Counted from the first letter of the stretch, positions 50,071 through 59,136 are shown. The stretch is DNA of 64,000 nt from Roseobacter litoralis Och 149 (GCF_000154785.2 NC_015730.1:62001-126000); one strand, 5' to 3'. Translations and numbers: made by a program. The notes: generated by a model not told the origin, from the letters alone.

Positions 50071-50078
50071 GGTAATTT

Positions 50079-51812
50079 GTGATATTCCAAGACAGGTTTG
50101 CGCGTTTCGGTCTGGCACCGCGCGCAATGATACTAGTGACGGTTGCTTTGCTTCCGCTGGGGCTGATTGCGTTGTGGCAAACGGATCGGATCATGAAAGG
50201 CGAACGCGAGGCGGCCAGTCGCGTTCTACTGGTCGTGACCGAAAAGGCCGCCGCACGCGAGCGCCAGATCATTGAGCGTGCAATCGGCACCGCAGCGGCC
50301 TTGGGCAATACGGCGCAATCCTTGTCAGATCAGCCGCAGCTTTGTGCCCAGACGATGCGCAACTTCGAGCGCGGCAGTGCTTTTTACAGCTTTGTGGGTT
50401 TTGTCGGCGCTGATGGCTATACTGGCTGCGGGTCCGTCTTGCGCACGGCGGTGGCCGACAATGACAGTCTGGTCATGCTTATGGACAGCGAACGTCCGGG
50501 CCTTTACGTCAAACGCAATCCAGAGATGCCGGAAGACTCCGTGCTGGTGGTGGCCACACCCGTTTTTCAGAACGGCACCTATGCCGGGCATTTGCGCCTG
50601 CACATACCCCACGTCGGGTTTGAGCCGACAGCAGACAACCTCGATGGCGAACGCCCGCTTGGTCTTGTCACGTTTAACGAGAACGGCGAGATACTCACCA
50701 GTGAACGCATCCTGAAACGCGCCCGCAGCCTGCTGCCGGACGGCGTATTATTGACGGATTTGATAAGCAACGATCCCTACACCTTTACTGCGCAATCCAC
50801 CTTGGGGGAGGAGCGCGTCTATGCTGTCGTACCGCTGGTGGACGGCAACGCTTATGCGTTGGGCACCTGGGACATAGATACCAGTCTGTTGCAATCAGAC
50901 GCCCCCTATTGGCGCACGATTATTCTGGCGGTATTGATGTGGAGTGCGAGCCTCTTGGTGATCTTTCTCATCATGCAGCTCTTGGTAATCCGCGGCATTC
51001 AGCGGCTTAGAGGGCAACTGCGAGATTTCCGAGACGACCGCTTTCTACCGATCGGAGATATCACTGCACGCGGTGAGCTTTATGAACTTGAGGCTGAGTT
51101 TCGCGAGATGTCCGGAATGATCCTTCGTGACGAAGCCCAATTGGAAAACGCGGTTCACGAAAAGAACGTGCTGCTCAAAGAAGTGCACCACCGGGTTAAA
51201 AACAATCTTCAGCTCATCAATTCGATCATCAACATGATCCTGCGGGGTGCCCGCAGTGACGAAACAAAGCTCGTCGTTCGCCGCCTGCAAGACCGCATTA
51301 TGGCGTTGGCGTCAGTACACAGGTCGATTTATCAGGCGCAGTCCATGGACCGCGTTGATGCCGCCGAGATCGTGCGTGAAATCGTCAACCAAGGTGTCGC
51401 AATAGGCCTGCCGCGTGATTCAAGTGTGGAGGTCGATGTCGATCTTTCGCCAGTTGCGCTGTACCCTGATCAGGCAATGCCCCTGTCGATGTTCGTGTCT
51501 GAAGCGGTCACAAATGCTCTTAAATACGTTGGCAGCGATACACCGCGTATCACTGTCAGTTTGAAGAATGGGGCAATTGGAGCCAGCGATGGTGACACCC
51601 ATGTGACACTGATCGTGGCAAATACAACTGATGCCGCCATTGATGACGTCGAGGGAACCGGCCTTGGCTCCCGATTGCTGCGTGCCTTCGCCAGCCAACT
51701 CGAGGGAGAGCTGACCACTTCGGATGCCGACGGCACGTTTACGCTGCAGCTGGTCTTCGGGGTTTCACAGTTTGAGCCCGAAGATGAGGACATGGCGCAG
51801 GCTGCTGAATAA
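50079..51812 (+). CDS. HisKA_2/HWE-type sensor histidine kinase (PhyK-like)
   Basis: A 577-aa membrane kinase starting at a GTG behind GAGGTAATT. A membrane helix (about 17-35, AMILVTVALLPLGLIALWQ) precedes a periplasmic sensor of about 240 residues (cache-like, with VVATPVFQNGTYAGHLRLHI), then a second helix (TIILAVLMWSASLLVIFLIMQLLV), a linker, and the catalytic core: EVHHRVKNNLQLINSIINM with the phospho-His near residue 370, then an ATPase domain ending GTGLGSRLLRAFASQLEG. Position next to ecfG makes it the likely kinase for PhyR. The signal sensed is unknown. Confidence 0.9.
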   Translation: MIFQDRFARFGLAPRAMILVTVALLPLGLIALWQTDRIMKGEREAASRVLLVVTEKAAARERQIIERAIGTAAALGNTAQSLSDQPQLCAQTMRNFERGSAFYSFVGFVGADGYTGCGSVLRTAVADNDSLVMLMDSERPGLYVKRNPEMPEDSVLVVATPVFQNGTYAGHLRLHIPHVGFEPTADNLDGERPLGLVTFNENGEILTSERILKRARSLLPDGVLLTDLISNDPYTFTAQSTLGEERVYAVVPLVDGNAYALGTWDIDTSLLQSDAPYWRTIILAVLMWSASLLVIFLIMQLLVIRGIQRLRGQLRDFRDDRFLPIGDITARGELYELEAEFREMSGMILRDEAQLENAVHEKNVLLKEVHHRVKNNLQLINSIINMILRGARSDETKLVVRRLQDRIMALASVHRSIYQAQSMDRVDAAEIVREIVNQGVAIGLPRDSSVEVDVDLSPVALYPDQAMPLSMFVSEAVTNALKYVGSDTPRITVSLKNGAIGASDGDTHVTLIVANTTDAAIDDVEGTGLGSRLLRAFASQLEGELTTSDADGTFTLQLVFGVSQFEPEDEDMAQAAE

Positions 51813-51840
51813 CCCCCTATTACCCGGTCAAAATACGACC

Positions 51841-51865
51841 GAGCCGCGTGTCTGATACGCGGCTC
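51841..51865. terminator. Hairpin between convergent genes
   Basis: GAGCCGCGT (51841-51849) pairs perfectly with ACGCGGCTC (51857-51865), 7-base loop. No clear T-run follows on the plus strand; on the minus strand a TTTT lies about 10 bases on. Probably a shared terminator. Confidence 0.55.
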
Positions 51866-51893
51866 ATGTGCTTGAAACGGGCAAAGGGAAACG

Positions 51894-53528
51894 TCACGCA
51901 ACCTGCACCTCTGGTGTCTTGTCGCGCTGCAAAGCATCCCGATAGTCGACCGGCAAGGTGATCAGCGTCAAACCCGAGCGATAGTCCTCCAATGCGGTCC
52001 CGAGCGCGTCAAGGTTTTCGACCCGGACGTGTTTCCACCCGAACGACTGCGCCAGCGCCTGCCAGTCCGGATTGCCAAAGGACAGCGGGGTGTGATCGCC
52101 TGTGTCCGCTTCTTGCTTGGCTTTGATCAGGCCGTAGCCGCCGTCCTCCCACAGAAGGACAGTGAAAGACAGACCCAGCCGCGCAGCAGTTTCCATATCC
52201 TGCACATTCATCATGAACTCGCCATCCCCGCAAATGGCCAGCACATGGCCGTGACGGCCCAGACGGGCTGCCGCAATTGCGCCGGGCAGGGCGATACCCA
52301 TCCCCGCCAGACCGTTGGGGATGATGATCTGCCGCGTGGTGCTGGCCGCCAGATATCGGGCAACTTCCATTTTATGGGTGCCGACACCCGACAACACCAG
52401 AGTATCGCGGGCCAGCGTGCGTTCGACAATGCGCAATACATCGGCAGGGTGCAGCCCGTTGTTCTGCGTGCCACGTGGGCGGCCACGTGCCTCTGCGATC
52501 TGTTTGACACACTCGGCAACGCGCGGATCCTCTGGCCAGATGTGTCCCTTCATAGCTGCGCTCAACCCGCGCAGGCTTTGGCCGATATCGCCGGCTACAT
52601 CGGAGGCGATGGTCCAGTCATGCTCCAACGTCGCTGGTAATGCAGCGATATGCAAAACCGGCACGTCTCCGCCAGAGGTCAAAGCGGCGGGCGGTACCTC
52701 GATAGGATCAAAACCAACAGCAATGATGAGATCGCGTGTGTCGATTACATCATCAATGTGATCATCAAACGGTTGCCCGATACAATGCAGATGCAGCGGG
52801 TGATCTGCTGACAATATGCCCTTGGCCATGAATGTGGTCGCAAGCGGTATATTCGCCTGAGTTGCAAACTGTGCCATGTCGCGCGCGGCGCGGGCGCGGA
52901 CGACACCGTCACCCGCAATGATCAGCGGACGCTGCGACTTTTTCAACAGATCAAGTGCTGCCGCCATCGCCTTGGGGGCTGCCGTAGCAGTTGCAGGATG
53001 CGGGGCCGGTACCGGTTTCATCGTCGTGTTCGCTTGCGCCAAGTCTTTGGGCAAGGACAGATGCACAGCACCGGGGTTTGGCTCCTGCGCAATGCGGATC
53101 GCCTCGGCGAGCAGGCCGTTGACCTCTTCTGCGCACATCAGGGTGCGGCTGAACTTTGTGACTGGCTCGAACAAACGTTCCAGATCAATCAACTGGTGCG
53201 AGCTTGTCTTGTTGAGTCGCGCCCGCTCCCCTTGGCCTGTAACGACAATCATGGGCGCATGGTCCAACTGCGCATCGGCCACTCCTGTCATCAGGTTCGT
53301 GGCCCCCGGTCCAAGTGTCGCGAAACACAGCGCAGGATGCCCCGTAAGCCGGGCATGCACGCTCGCCATATATGCTGCGGCCTGTTCATGCCGGGTCAGA
53401 ACCACATCGATGGACGACGTTTCCAGCGCCTGCATCAAATGCGTGTTTTCTTCGCCCGGAACGCCATAGGCGGTGGTGACACCGGCCTCTTCCAACCCTG
53501 CAACCAACAATTCTGCAACGTTCATCAC
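51894..53528 (-). CDS. Acetolactate synthase-type ThDP-dependent enzyme
   Basis: A 544-aa thiamine-diphosphate enzyme of the acetolactate synthase large-subunit group: YGVPGEENTHLMQAL with the catalytic Glu region (TRHEQAAAYMA), GPGATNLMTGVADAQLDHAPMIVVTGQ, and the ThDP-binding GDGEFMMNVQDMETAARLGLSFTVLLWEDGGYG. Its resemblance is to catabolic AlsS-like enzymes, which lack a regulatory subunit, and no ilvH is near. It overlaps the glutamate dehydrogenase gene by 4 bases in one operon. The true substrate is not certain; relatives include pyruvate oxidases and decarboxylases. Confidence 0.8.
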   Translation of the reverse strand: MMNVAELLVAGLEEAGVTTAYGVPGEENTHLMQALETSSIDVVLTRHEQAAAYMASVHARLTGHPALCFATLGPGATNLMTGVADAQLDHAPMIVVTGQGERARLNKTSSHQLIDLERLFEPVTKFSRTLMCAEEVNGLLAEAIRIAQEPNPGAVHLSLPKDLAQANTTMKPVPAPHPATATAAPKAMAAALDLLKKSQRPLIIAGDGVVRARAARDMAQFATQANIPLATTFMAKGILSADHPLHLHCIGQPFDDHIDDVIDTRDLIIAVGFDPIEVPPAALTSGGDVPVLHIAALPATLEHDWTIASDVAGDIGQSLRGLSAAMKGHIWPEDPRVAECVKQIAEARGRPRGTQNNGLHPADVLRIVERTLARDTLVLSGVGTHKMEVARYLAASTTRQIIIPNGLAGMGIALPGAIAAARLGRHGHVLAICGDGEFMMNVQDMETAARLGLSFTVLLWEDGGYGLIKAKQEADTGDHTPLSFGNPDWQALAQSFGWKHVRVENLDALGTALEDYRSGLTLITLPVDYRDALQRDKTPEVQVA

Positions 53529-54871
53529 ATGGCCCCCATGGCAGATACCGCATCCGCGACCCGGCGGTAGGCGGCGACATTGGCGCTGCGTGCATAATCA
53601 GTGATCGTGCTGCCGTCTTCCTCAGCGAGAATGCGGTCATGAATACCCCGCATCAGCGACTTGAGCGATGCGTCCACTTCCTCGGCTGTGCTAAAGCGCC
53701 GATGTGCGTTCTGGCTCATCTCCAGACCGGAGATGGCAACCCCGCCCGCGTTGCTCGCCTTGCCGGGAGCGTAGATCAGCCCTGCTTTGCGGATCTGCGC
53801 CAGCGCTTGGGATTCCAGTGGCATGTTTGCCCCCTCCGCCAGCAGACATGCGCCTGCGTCGCAGATATCCTTGGCGGCCGCCTCGTCCACCTCGTTCTGC
53901 GTGGCGCAGGGCAATGCGATGTCGTAGTCCGTTGTGCCCCACGGCAACGCGCCCTCAATAAACTCAAGACCCAGATGTTGCAGTGGCTGCGCGATGTCCT
54001 CGCCCGCTGCCTTGCGCGCCTGAACCCAAGCGACTGCATCCAGCGACATGCTATCAAGAGCCAGCAGTGTGCCGGTTGTGTCGGACAGGGAAACCACATG
54101 CGCGCCCTCACAGATAGCCTTTTCGGCGGCATGTGATGCCACGTTTCCTTTGCCGGAAATTGCTATGCGCGTGCCCTCCAAGCTCCGGTTCGCCTGAGAC
54201 AACATCGCCTGCACGAAATAGATCAGACCATAGCCTGTCGCCTCGCTGCGCATTGCGCTGCCGCCGAAGGATTGCGCCTTTCCGGTCAGCGCGCCGTGAA
54301 AGGCACCACTCATCTTTTTATACGCGCCGAACAGCCAGCCGATTTCTCGCGTGCCTACGTTGATATCACCTGCCGGTATGTCAATATCCGGCCCGATGTA
54401 GCGGACGAGTTCCGACATGAAAGCCTGACAAAATCGCATGATTTCAGCATCGCTGCGGCCGGCCGGATCAAAATCTGAGCCCCCTTTGGCACCGCCCAAC
54501 GGTGGGCCGGTCAGTGCATTCTTGAACACCTGTTCAAAGCCAAGGAACTTCAGAATGGACGGGGTCACCGACGGATGAAACCGCAGACCACCTTTGTATG
54601 GGCCGATGGCGTTGGATGTCTGTACCCGCCAGCCCCGATTTATTCGCACCATGCCCGCGTCATCCAGCCACGTGATCCGAAACGAGATCACACGGTCGGG
54701 TTCTGTCAACCTCTCCATCACCTTTGCAGCAGCCCAGTCAGAATTGTTTTTCTCAATGGTAATAACGTCCTGCGTCACATCTGAAACGGCTTGGAGGAAT
54801 TCAGGCTCATTCGGGTTTCGGGCGGTGATCTGGCCGATGAATTCTTTGGTTAATTGATGGCGATCTGTCAT
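53525..54871 (-). CDS. gdhA: Glutamate dehydrogenase (NADP-type)
   Basis: A 448-aa hexameric-type GDH that aminates 2-oxoglutarate. Seen are GWRVQTSNAIGPYKGGLRFHPSV (substrate Lys region), GPPLGGAKGGSDFDPAGRSDAEIMRFCQAFMSEL (catalytic Lys), PAGDINVGTREIGWLFGAYKK and AISGKGNVASHAAEKA (dinucleotide fold). Length matches NADP-dependent GDHs. It leads a two-gene operon with the acetolactate synthase-type gene. A tract of nine C (54892-54900) lies 20 bp upstream of its start, between it and the divergent Crp-type regulator. Confidence 0.95.
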   Translation of the reverse strand: MTDRHQLTKEFIGQITARNPNEPEFLQAVSDVTQDVITIEKNNSDWAAAKVMERLTEPDRVISFRITWLDDAGMVRINRGWRVQTSNAIGPYKGGLRFHPSVTPSILKFLGFEQVFKNALTGPPLGGAKGGSDFDPAGRSDAEIMRFCQAFMSELVRYIGPDIDIPAGDINVGTREIGWLFGAYKKMSGAFHGALTGKAQSFGGSAMRSEATGYGLIYFVQAMLSQANRSLEGTRIAISGKGNVASHAAEKAICEGAHVVSLSDTTGTLLALDSMSLDAVAWVQARKAAGEDIAQPLQHLGLEFIEGALPWGTTDYDIALPCATQNEVDEAAAKDICDAGACLLAEGANMPLESQALAQIRKAGLIYAPGKASNAGGVAISGLEMSQNAHRRFSTAEEVDASLKSLMRGIHDRILAEEDGSTITDYARSANVAAYRRVADAVSAMGAM

Positions 54872-55046
54872 ACTTCCTCAAAAGTTGCTCACCCCCCCCC
54901 AACAACTGACGCGCTGTATATGTTCCGGACCTGCTTCGGAAATTTGGCGTCGGTACACCTGACCCCCGGCACGGGCCATAGTGAGATTGGGTGGAACAAA
55001 TGCCTGTGTGACGCGTTTTGCACTGACTGAAATGAACGGAGAACAC

Positions 55047-55775
55047 ATGGTTACTGACTGCAAGGCATGTCCTTTAAGGCGGCATGAGATTTTCCAAAAG
55101 ATGACGCGTGAAGAAACGGAGAAAACGCAGCGGTTCAAATCCGGCGAGCTGGCAGTTGATCCGGGTACGCCGATCTTGGCTGAGGGTTCTAACGCGCCTC
55201 AAATCTACACGGCACTGCGGGGCATGGGCCTGCGCTACAAAGTGCTGTCCAATGGCCGTCGCCAAGTTGTAAACTTCATTTTCCCCGGCGATTTTATTGG
55301 ATTGCAGGCCGGTTTGATCGGAGAAATGGGCCATTCGGTCGAGGCATCAACACATATGACGCTGTGCGTTTTCGACCGCAAAGACTTCTATGACTTTTTT
55401 CGCAATTCGACTGAGCGGGCGTTCGATGTCACATGGCTTGCCGCCTCCCAGGAGCATTTTCTTGGCGAAGCACTGACGACTGTCGGTCAACGCTCCGCGA
55501 TTGCGGGCGTGGCATGGGCACTTGTGCAGCTGTTCCGCAAGGGCGACGCGCTCAACATGGTGCAAAATGACACGATGCCGCTGCCCTTTAAACAGCAAGA
55601 TCTGGCAGATGCATTGGGTCTTTCACTCGTGCACACCAACAAGACGCTCGCGCGTCTGCGAGAGCGGCAGTTGGCCAGTTGGTCCGAGGGCAAGCTGGTG
55701 ATCCACGACGTTGAGCAACTTGCCGATGTCGCTGGGATGGAGTTGGAAGAGATGCGGGTGCGTCCCGTTATCTGA
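55047..55775 (+). CDS. Crp/Fnr family transcriptional regulator
   Basis: A 242-aa regulator from the ATG at 55047 (ACGGAGAACAC upstream). A cyclic-nucleotide-binding-like domain (about 30-140) is followed by a winged-helix domain (LPFKQQDLADALGLSLVHTNKTLARLRERQL). Only two N-terminal cysteines are present (DCKACPLRR), so it is unlikely to hold a full Fnr-type 4Fe-4S cluster. It is divergent from gdhA with about 175 bp between; whether it controls gdhA is not shown. Confidence 0.85.
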   Translation: MVTDCKACPLRRHEIFQKMTREETEKTQRFKSGELAVDPGTPILAEGSNAPQIYTALRGMGLRYKVLSNGRRQVVNFIFPGDFIGLQAGLIGEMGHSVEASTHMTLCVFDRKDFYDFFRNSTERAFDVTWLAASQEHFLGEALTTVGQRSAIAGVAWALVQLFRKGDALNMVQNDTMPLPFKQQDLADALGLSLVHTNKTLARLRERQLASWSEGKLVIHDVEQLADVAGMELEEMRVRPVI

Positions 55776-55854
55776 ACTTCCGGCGAGAGCCCGCCCAACG
55801 CATGAGAACCCGCAAGTTCGGGGTCGGGCAAACGGGAATTATGCCACGCCTCAG

Positions 55855-56075
55855 TGCTGCTTTGCGTTTCGTCTGATCGTCGGTATCGATCGCGAGGCGG
55901 AAAGACAAACCACGTGGCGCGCGCATCGCCGGATCTCAACAGCGATCCCACCCGCGTGATCCAAGGTCTCAGCGGGGCCGCCATCTGCGGCACTGGAGCC
56001 ATCGGGATCGCCTGTGGTCTGGCGATGCCGTCTGTTGGGTTGCTCAACATCTACGATTCCGTTGCCCTCACTTAG
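55855..56075 (+). pseudogene. MgtC/SapB-like remnant
   Basis: Two short pieces in different frames recall MgtC-family proteins: FRLIVGIDREAERQT (family: RLLLGALIGLEREW-like start) and, after a frame change, SDPTRVIQGLSGAAICGTGAIGIACGL (family: DPTRVIQG...GAGAI ... AIGIACG). The middle of the gene is missing and no intact frame remains. It lies between the Crp-type gene and the EcfG-driven mscS gene. Identification rests on remembered motifs only. Confidence 0.45.
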
Positions 56076-56106
56076 GATGCTGAATGACGCTCTAACTCGG
56101 TTGAGC

Positions 56107-56131
56107 GGAACAATTCCGACCGCCATGCGTT
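56107..56131 (+). promoter_or_regulatory. EcfG promoter, mscS
   Basis: GGAAC (56107-56111), 16 bases, CGTT (56128-56131). Perfect match, 24 bp before the ATG at 56156. Confidence 0.88.
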
Positions 56132-56155
56132 CCAACAGAAGCAAAAGGATACAAT

Positions 56156-57043
56156 ATGTCTTGGGAAGAAATGCTCACCACAGTGCAGGAAAGTCTGATC
56201 ACCTATTGGGATGGTTTGGTCGGATCTCTGCCGAAACTTGGTGCCGCCTTGTTCTTGATATTCCTGACGTGGGGTGCGGTCACGCTCGCCCGCGCGTTCA
56301 TCCGCAAGCTGGGCAGCAAGACGCGCATGCGCAAGAACTTGACGGACGTTCTGTCCATGCTGGCGGGCACCGGATTGTGGTTGATGGGAACGCTCATCGC
56401 GCTTGCAATCGTTTTTCCTTCCATAACGCCCGGTAAGGCTCTGACCACATTGGGACTGGGGTCTGTCGCCATTGGTTTCGCCTTCAAAGACACCTTCGAG
56501 AACTTTCTCGCCGGCATTCTCATTCTGCTGCGCGAACCATTTGCGATCGGGGACCATGTTGAATGTGACGACATCGAAGGCCAGATCGAAGAGATCACCA
56601 TCCGCGACACGCACGTGCGCCAGACCGATGGTCAGCTTGTTGTTGTGCCCAACCATCTTCTCTTTCAAAACCCGGTTACTGTGCGTACCAACCGCGACCT
56701 GCGGCGCACCACCATCATTTGCGGCGTGGCCTACGGCGAAAACGTCGACGACGCCCGCTCTGTGATTGAGGCCGCCGTGCGCGAGGTGGATTCGGTTCGA
56801 AATGACGTCAAGGATGTTCAGGTTTTCGCACAAGAGTTTGCGGCTTCTTCGATCAATTTCGAGGTGACATGGTGGACAGGCTCGCAACCGCTCGACATCA
56901 GAACGTCACGCGACCAAGTGGTCGCAGCCGTAAAACGCGCGCTTGATGATGCCGGTATCGAAATCCCGTTTCCCTATCGCACGCTCACGTTCAATGAGCC
57001 GATCCCGGTGCGCGAGCAAGGCGCACAGGATGAGGCTGCTTAA
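56156..57043 (+). CDS. mscS: Small-conductance mechanosensitive channel MscS
   Basis: A 295-aa channel close in size to E. coli MscS (286 aa). Three membrane helices, the pore helix ALTTLGLGSVAIGFAFKDTFENFLAGILILLREPFAIGDHV, and the beta/cage domain (IEGQIEEITIRDTHVRQTDGQLVVVPNHLLFQNPVTV) are in order. AAAAGGAT precedes the ATG. It releases solutes on hypo-osmotic shock. A perfect EcfG promoter lies directly upstream, paralleling RpoS control of mscS in E. coli. Confidence 0.94.
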   Translation: MSWEEMLTTVQESLITYWDGLVGSLPKLGAALFLIFLTWGAVTLARAFIRKLGSKTRMRKNLTDVLSMLAGTGLWLMGTLIALAIVFPSITPGKALTTLGLGSVAIGFAFKDTFENFLAGILILLREPFAIGDHVECDDIEGQIEEITIRDTHVRQTDGQLVVVPNHLLFQNPVTVRTNRDLRRTTIICGVAYGENVDDARSVIEAAVREVDSVRNDVKDVQVFAQEFAASSINFEVTWWTGSQPLDIRTSRDQVVAAVKRALDDAGIEIPFPYRTLTFNEPIPVREQGAQDEAA

Positions 57044-57239
57044 CCTGAGTGCACGGAAAGCAAGACACGGCCTGCGCATGGCTACACCGCCCTGTTGGCT
57101 GCTGAACTGAACGCAGCAGCCAATGCGCAAACCCCGGCTCCGACACAGTGATGGGCCGCGAGCACCCGATAGATCACGGCCGGACAGCCGGGAAAAAGAT
57201 CCGCCGCCTGACGCAATACCCAAAAAAACGGCGCCAAAC

Positions 57240-57264
57240 GGAACAAACCTGACGATCGAGCGTT
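57240..57264 (+). promoter_or_regulatory. EcfG promoter, entericidin-like gene
   Basis: GGAAC (57240-57244), 16 bases, CGTT (57261-57264). Perfect match, 33 bp before the ATG at 57298. Confidence 0.88.
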
Positions 57265-57297
57265 CCATGGGTATCAAACACTCAGAAGGAACACATC

Positions 57298-57414
57298 ATG
57301 TTTAGAATTGTAGCACTCGTTATCGCAGTCTCGGCGCTGGCAGCCTGCGAAACCACCAAGGGCGTTGGCCAAGACATCCAGAACGCTGGCGAAGAGCTTG
57401 ACCAAGCGATCTAA
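57298..57414 (+). CDS. Entericidin A/B-like small lipoprotein
   Basis: A 38-aa protein starting MFRIVALVIAVSALAACETT: signal peptide with lipobox LAAC, then KGVGQDIQNAGEELDQAI, the entericidin pattern. CAGAAGGAACAC precedes the ATG. Entericidin B in E. coli is an RpoS-controlled membrane lipoprotein linked to stationary-phase lysis; here a perfect EcfG promoter takes that place. No antidote-like second gene is adjacent. A terminator follows. Confidence 0.85.
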   Translation: MFRIVALVIAVSALAACETTKGVGQDIQNAGEELDQAI

Positions 57415-57433
57415 TGCCGGTGTGGTGCGTTTG

Positions 57434-57462
57434 AAAGGCGGCTTGCAAGGGCCGCCTTTTTT
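57434..57462 (+). terminator. Terminator of the entericidin-like gene
   Basis: AAAGGCGGC pairs with GCCGCCTTT, 8-base loop, followed by TTTT. Confidence 0.9.
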
Positions 57463-57630
57463 GCACCCGCAACAATAAATATACCACCGCACGCTCGCGA
57501 CAGACATCGGAACCTTTGATCCTCGCCACGTCCACCCTTGGGATGCTTGGTCACAGGCCAATGCATGACGGTTTGCCCGATCAGAAAACACGGGATACGT
57601 GCGCATTCGGCTCCAAGAGCCGCTAAAAGG

Positions 57631-58218
57631 TCAGAATGCCCAGACGGCTCCCGTCGCTGCAAGTCCGATCAGGCCCATCCCCCATGCCACCCACAGCCCA
57701 TCTCGCGTCAGCAGGGCCGCGCTAAAAAACGCGATTGTCCCCGCAACGATTGAGGCCGAAAAGGGGATGAACTCAAGTAAGGGCATCATGAGGCCGCCAA
57801 CTAAAAACAGGCTTAAAAGCATCTTTCGGGCAGCGCCACGAACCAGCGGTCGGAACCGTGTTTGTGTCGCGCCATCAAGGTAGGCGGCGCCTTTGCTCAA
57901 CCACGCCAGCGCATCCCCCAGTCGCTTATTGGGAACTTTCTTGCGCCGCAAGAAACCGGGCAGCCAGATTTTTTTACGACCCAAGAGGGCCTGTGCCGCA
58001 CAAGTGGCTATGATGAGGCCACAAACGGTGGACAACCCAGGGACGCCGCTGAGCGGAGTAGCTGAAAGAGAGGCGGCAAACAGGATGGCCGTGAGGTGAG
58101 ACGTGCGCCCAACAGCGTCGGAGATTTCAGAAACCGTGGTTTCATCCCCTTGCTGGCTTGCCTCTACGATTGTCTCAACCGTCTCCGTCAAACTGCTGCG
58201 TTCAGAATTCTGTACCAT
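57631..58218 (-). CDS. ExoD family membrane protein
   Basis: A 195-aa protein from the ATG at 58218, which lies after the EcfG promoter; the upstream in-frame start at 58287 lies inside the promoter and is rejected. ETVEASQ-type N terminus (TETVETIVEASQQGDETTVSEISDAVG), then LFAASLSATPLSGVPGLSTVCGLIIATCAAQALLG, RRKKIWLPGFLRRKKVP and three more hydrophobic helices match ExoD, a family linked to exopolysaccharide production and alkaline or stress tolerance in rhizobia. Confidence 0.88.
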   Translation of the reverse strand: MVQNSERSSLTETVETIVEASQQGDETTVSEISDAVGRTSHLTAILFAASLSATPLSGVPGLSTVCGLIIATCAAQALLGRKKIWLPGFLRRKKVPNKRLGDALAWLSKGAAYLDGATQTRFRPLVRGAARKMLLSLFLVGGLMMPLLEFIPFSASIVAGTIAFFSAALLTRDGLWVAWGMGLIGLAATGAVWAF

Positions 58219-58285
58219 ACCGCTCTGCGTCTTCCACAAAATCAAGAATTGAGCCGGCTGATCTGGCCAGACCCCTTTTGTCGAC

Positions 58286-58311
58286 AACGCGCAAGCTACG
58301 GCGCCTGTTCC
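58286..58311 (-). promoter_or_regulatory. EcfG promoter, exoD-like gene
   Basis: Minus strand GGAAC (58307-58311), 17 bases, CGTT (58286-58289). Perfect match, 67 bp from the ATG at 58218. Confidence 0.85.
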
Positions 58312-58731
58312 ATCCTTCGGTTGTCAAAAGTCCATCTGTTGGGAGTGTAATTATTTCTTACGGTGACGCGCCCTTGGCCGCGTGTGTTACAGAAGGCGGA
58401 AGCTATCCCTCTCGCGATTGAGTGTGGGTTCCGGGAACCGAGACTGCGATCAAGGGCTGTTGTCCAAGGCGGCGCGCAGGCCGGATCTATCCGTGCTTAA
58501 ACATAATGGGATTGGTTCCATGACGCGGGATGTCATCAGCCAAACCGCACCCGATATCCAGACCGCTTGGTAAGCCGCAGCATTCCGCCGTTGTAAGTGC
58601 TGATGCAGCCTTCGTAGGTGCCGCAAGGTCAACCGAATTTTGGCAGATTTAGTCCACTTGCTATGTCATAGTTTAATGCAGGGCCTTTTCAGGCGCGCGA
58701 TAGTCAGCGGCGCACAGAAAAGGGTATCGTC
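58312..58731. other. Intergenic, no gene recognised
   Basis: About 420 bases with only short unsupported reading frames. It contains a TTCCGGGAACC palindrome near 58431 without EcfG spacing, and AT-rich sequence at 58640-58680 that could hold the promoter of the next gene. Confidence 0.45.
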
Positions 58732-59136
58732 ATGACGGATCAGCTTCATATTTACGTCGTTGAACGGAATCTGTTCGTGTCTCAGGACATGGTTTTGACG
58801 CTCAATGCTGTGTTGCCGTCGGCTGTTTGCTCCGTATTCACGAATGTCGCTGAGGCGCGGTCCGCGAGCAATCAAGAGCATGATCCGCAGTTGGTCCTTG
58901 TTTCTGCAAATGTCGACGGTACTTTTTCTGTCTCACCCGAAGATGCCGAATGGCTCGTCAACCGGCGGGTCATTGCATTTGATGCGAACGACCAAGCGTC
59001 CACGTGGGGATGGGTGTATTTGAACAAACCTTTCAGTCAGGAAGAGCTCACGCAAGCTGTTGTATCGCTGCTATCTGATGAGGTGAACAAGCCTGTCGAC
59101 GCAACATCTGGCCAACCCGCTGCGCGCACAGACTAA
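58732..59136 (+). CDS. Degenerate receiver-domain protein
   Basis: A 134-aa protein with the size and strand-helix rhythm of a CheY-like receiver: LHIYVVERNLFVSQDMVLTLNAVL, QLVLVSANVDGTF, RRVIAFDAND, and WVYLNKPFSQEELTQAVVSLL. The conserved Lys-Pro (NKPF) remains, but the phospho-acceptor Asp position reads Ser/Ala (LVLVSANVD), and the acidic pair at the first loop is altered (VERN). It is probably a phosphorylation-independent pseudo-receiver. A C-terminal tail of about 20 residues follows. In a region full of PhyR-pathway genes it may interact with the pathway, which is speculation. Confidence 0.65.
   Translation: MTDQLHIYVVERNLFVSQDMVLTLNAVLPSAVCSVFTNVAEARSASNQEHDPQLVLVSANVDGTFSVSPEDAEWLVNRRVIAFDANDQASTWGWVYLNKPFSQEELTQAVVSLLSDEVNKPVDATSGQPAARTD

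Noticed and set aside
57044..57239. Short Ala-rich reading frame after mscS (GYTALLAAELNAAANAQ)
   Set aside because: No start with a ribosome site and no family match; at most a decayed gene end, so not listed as a feature.
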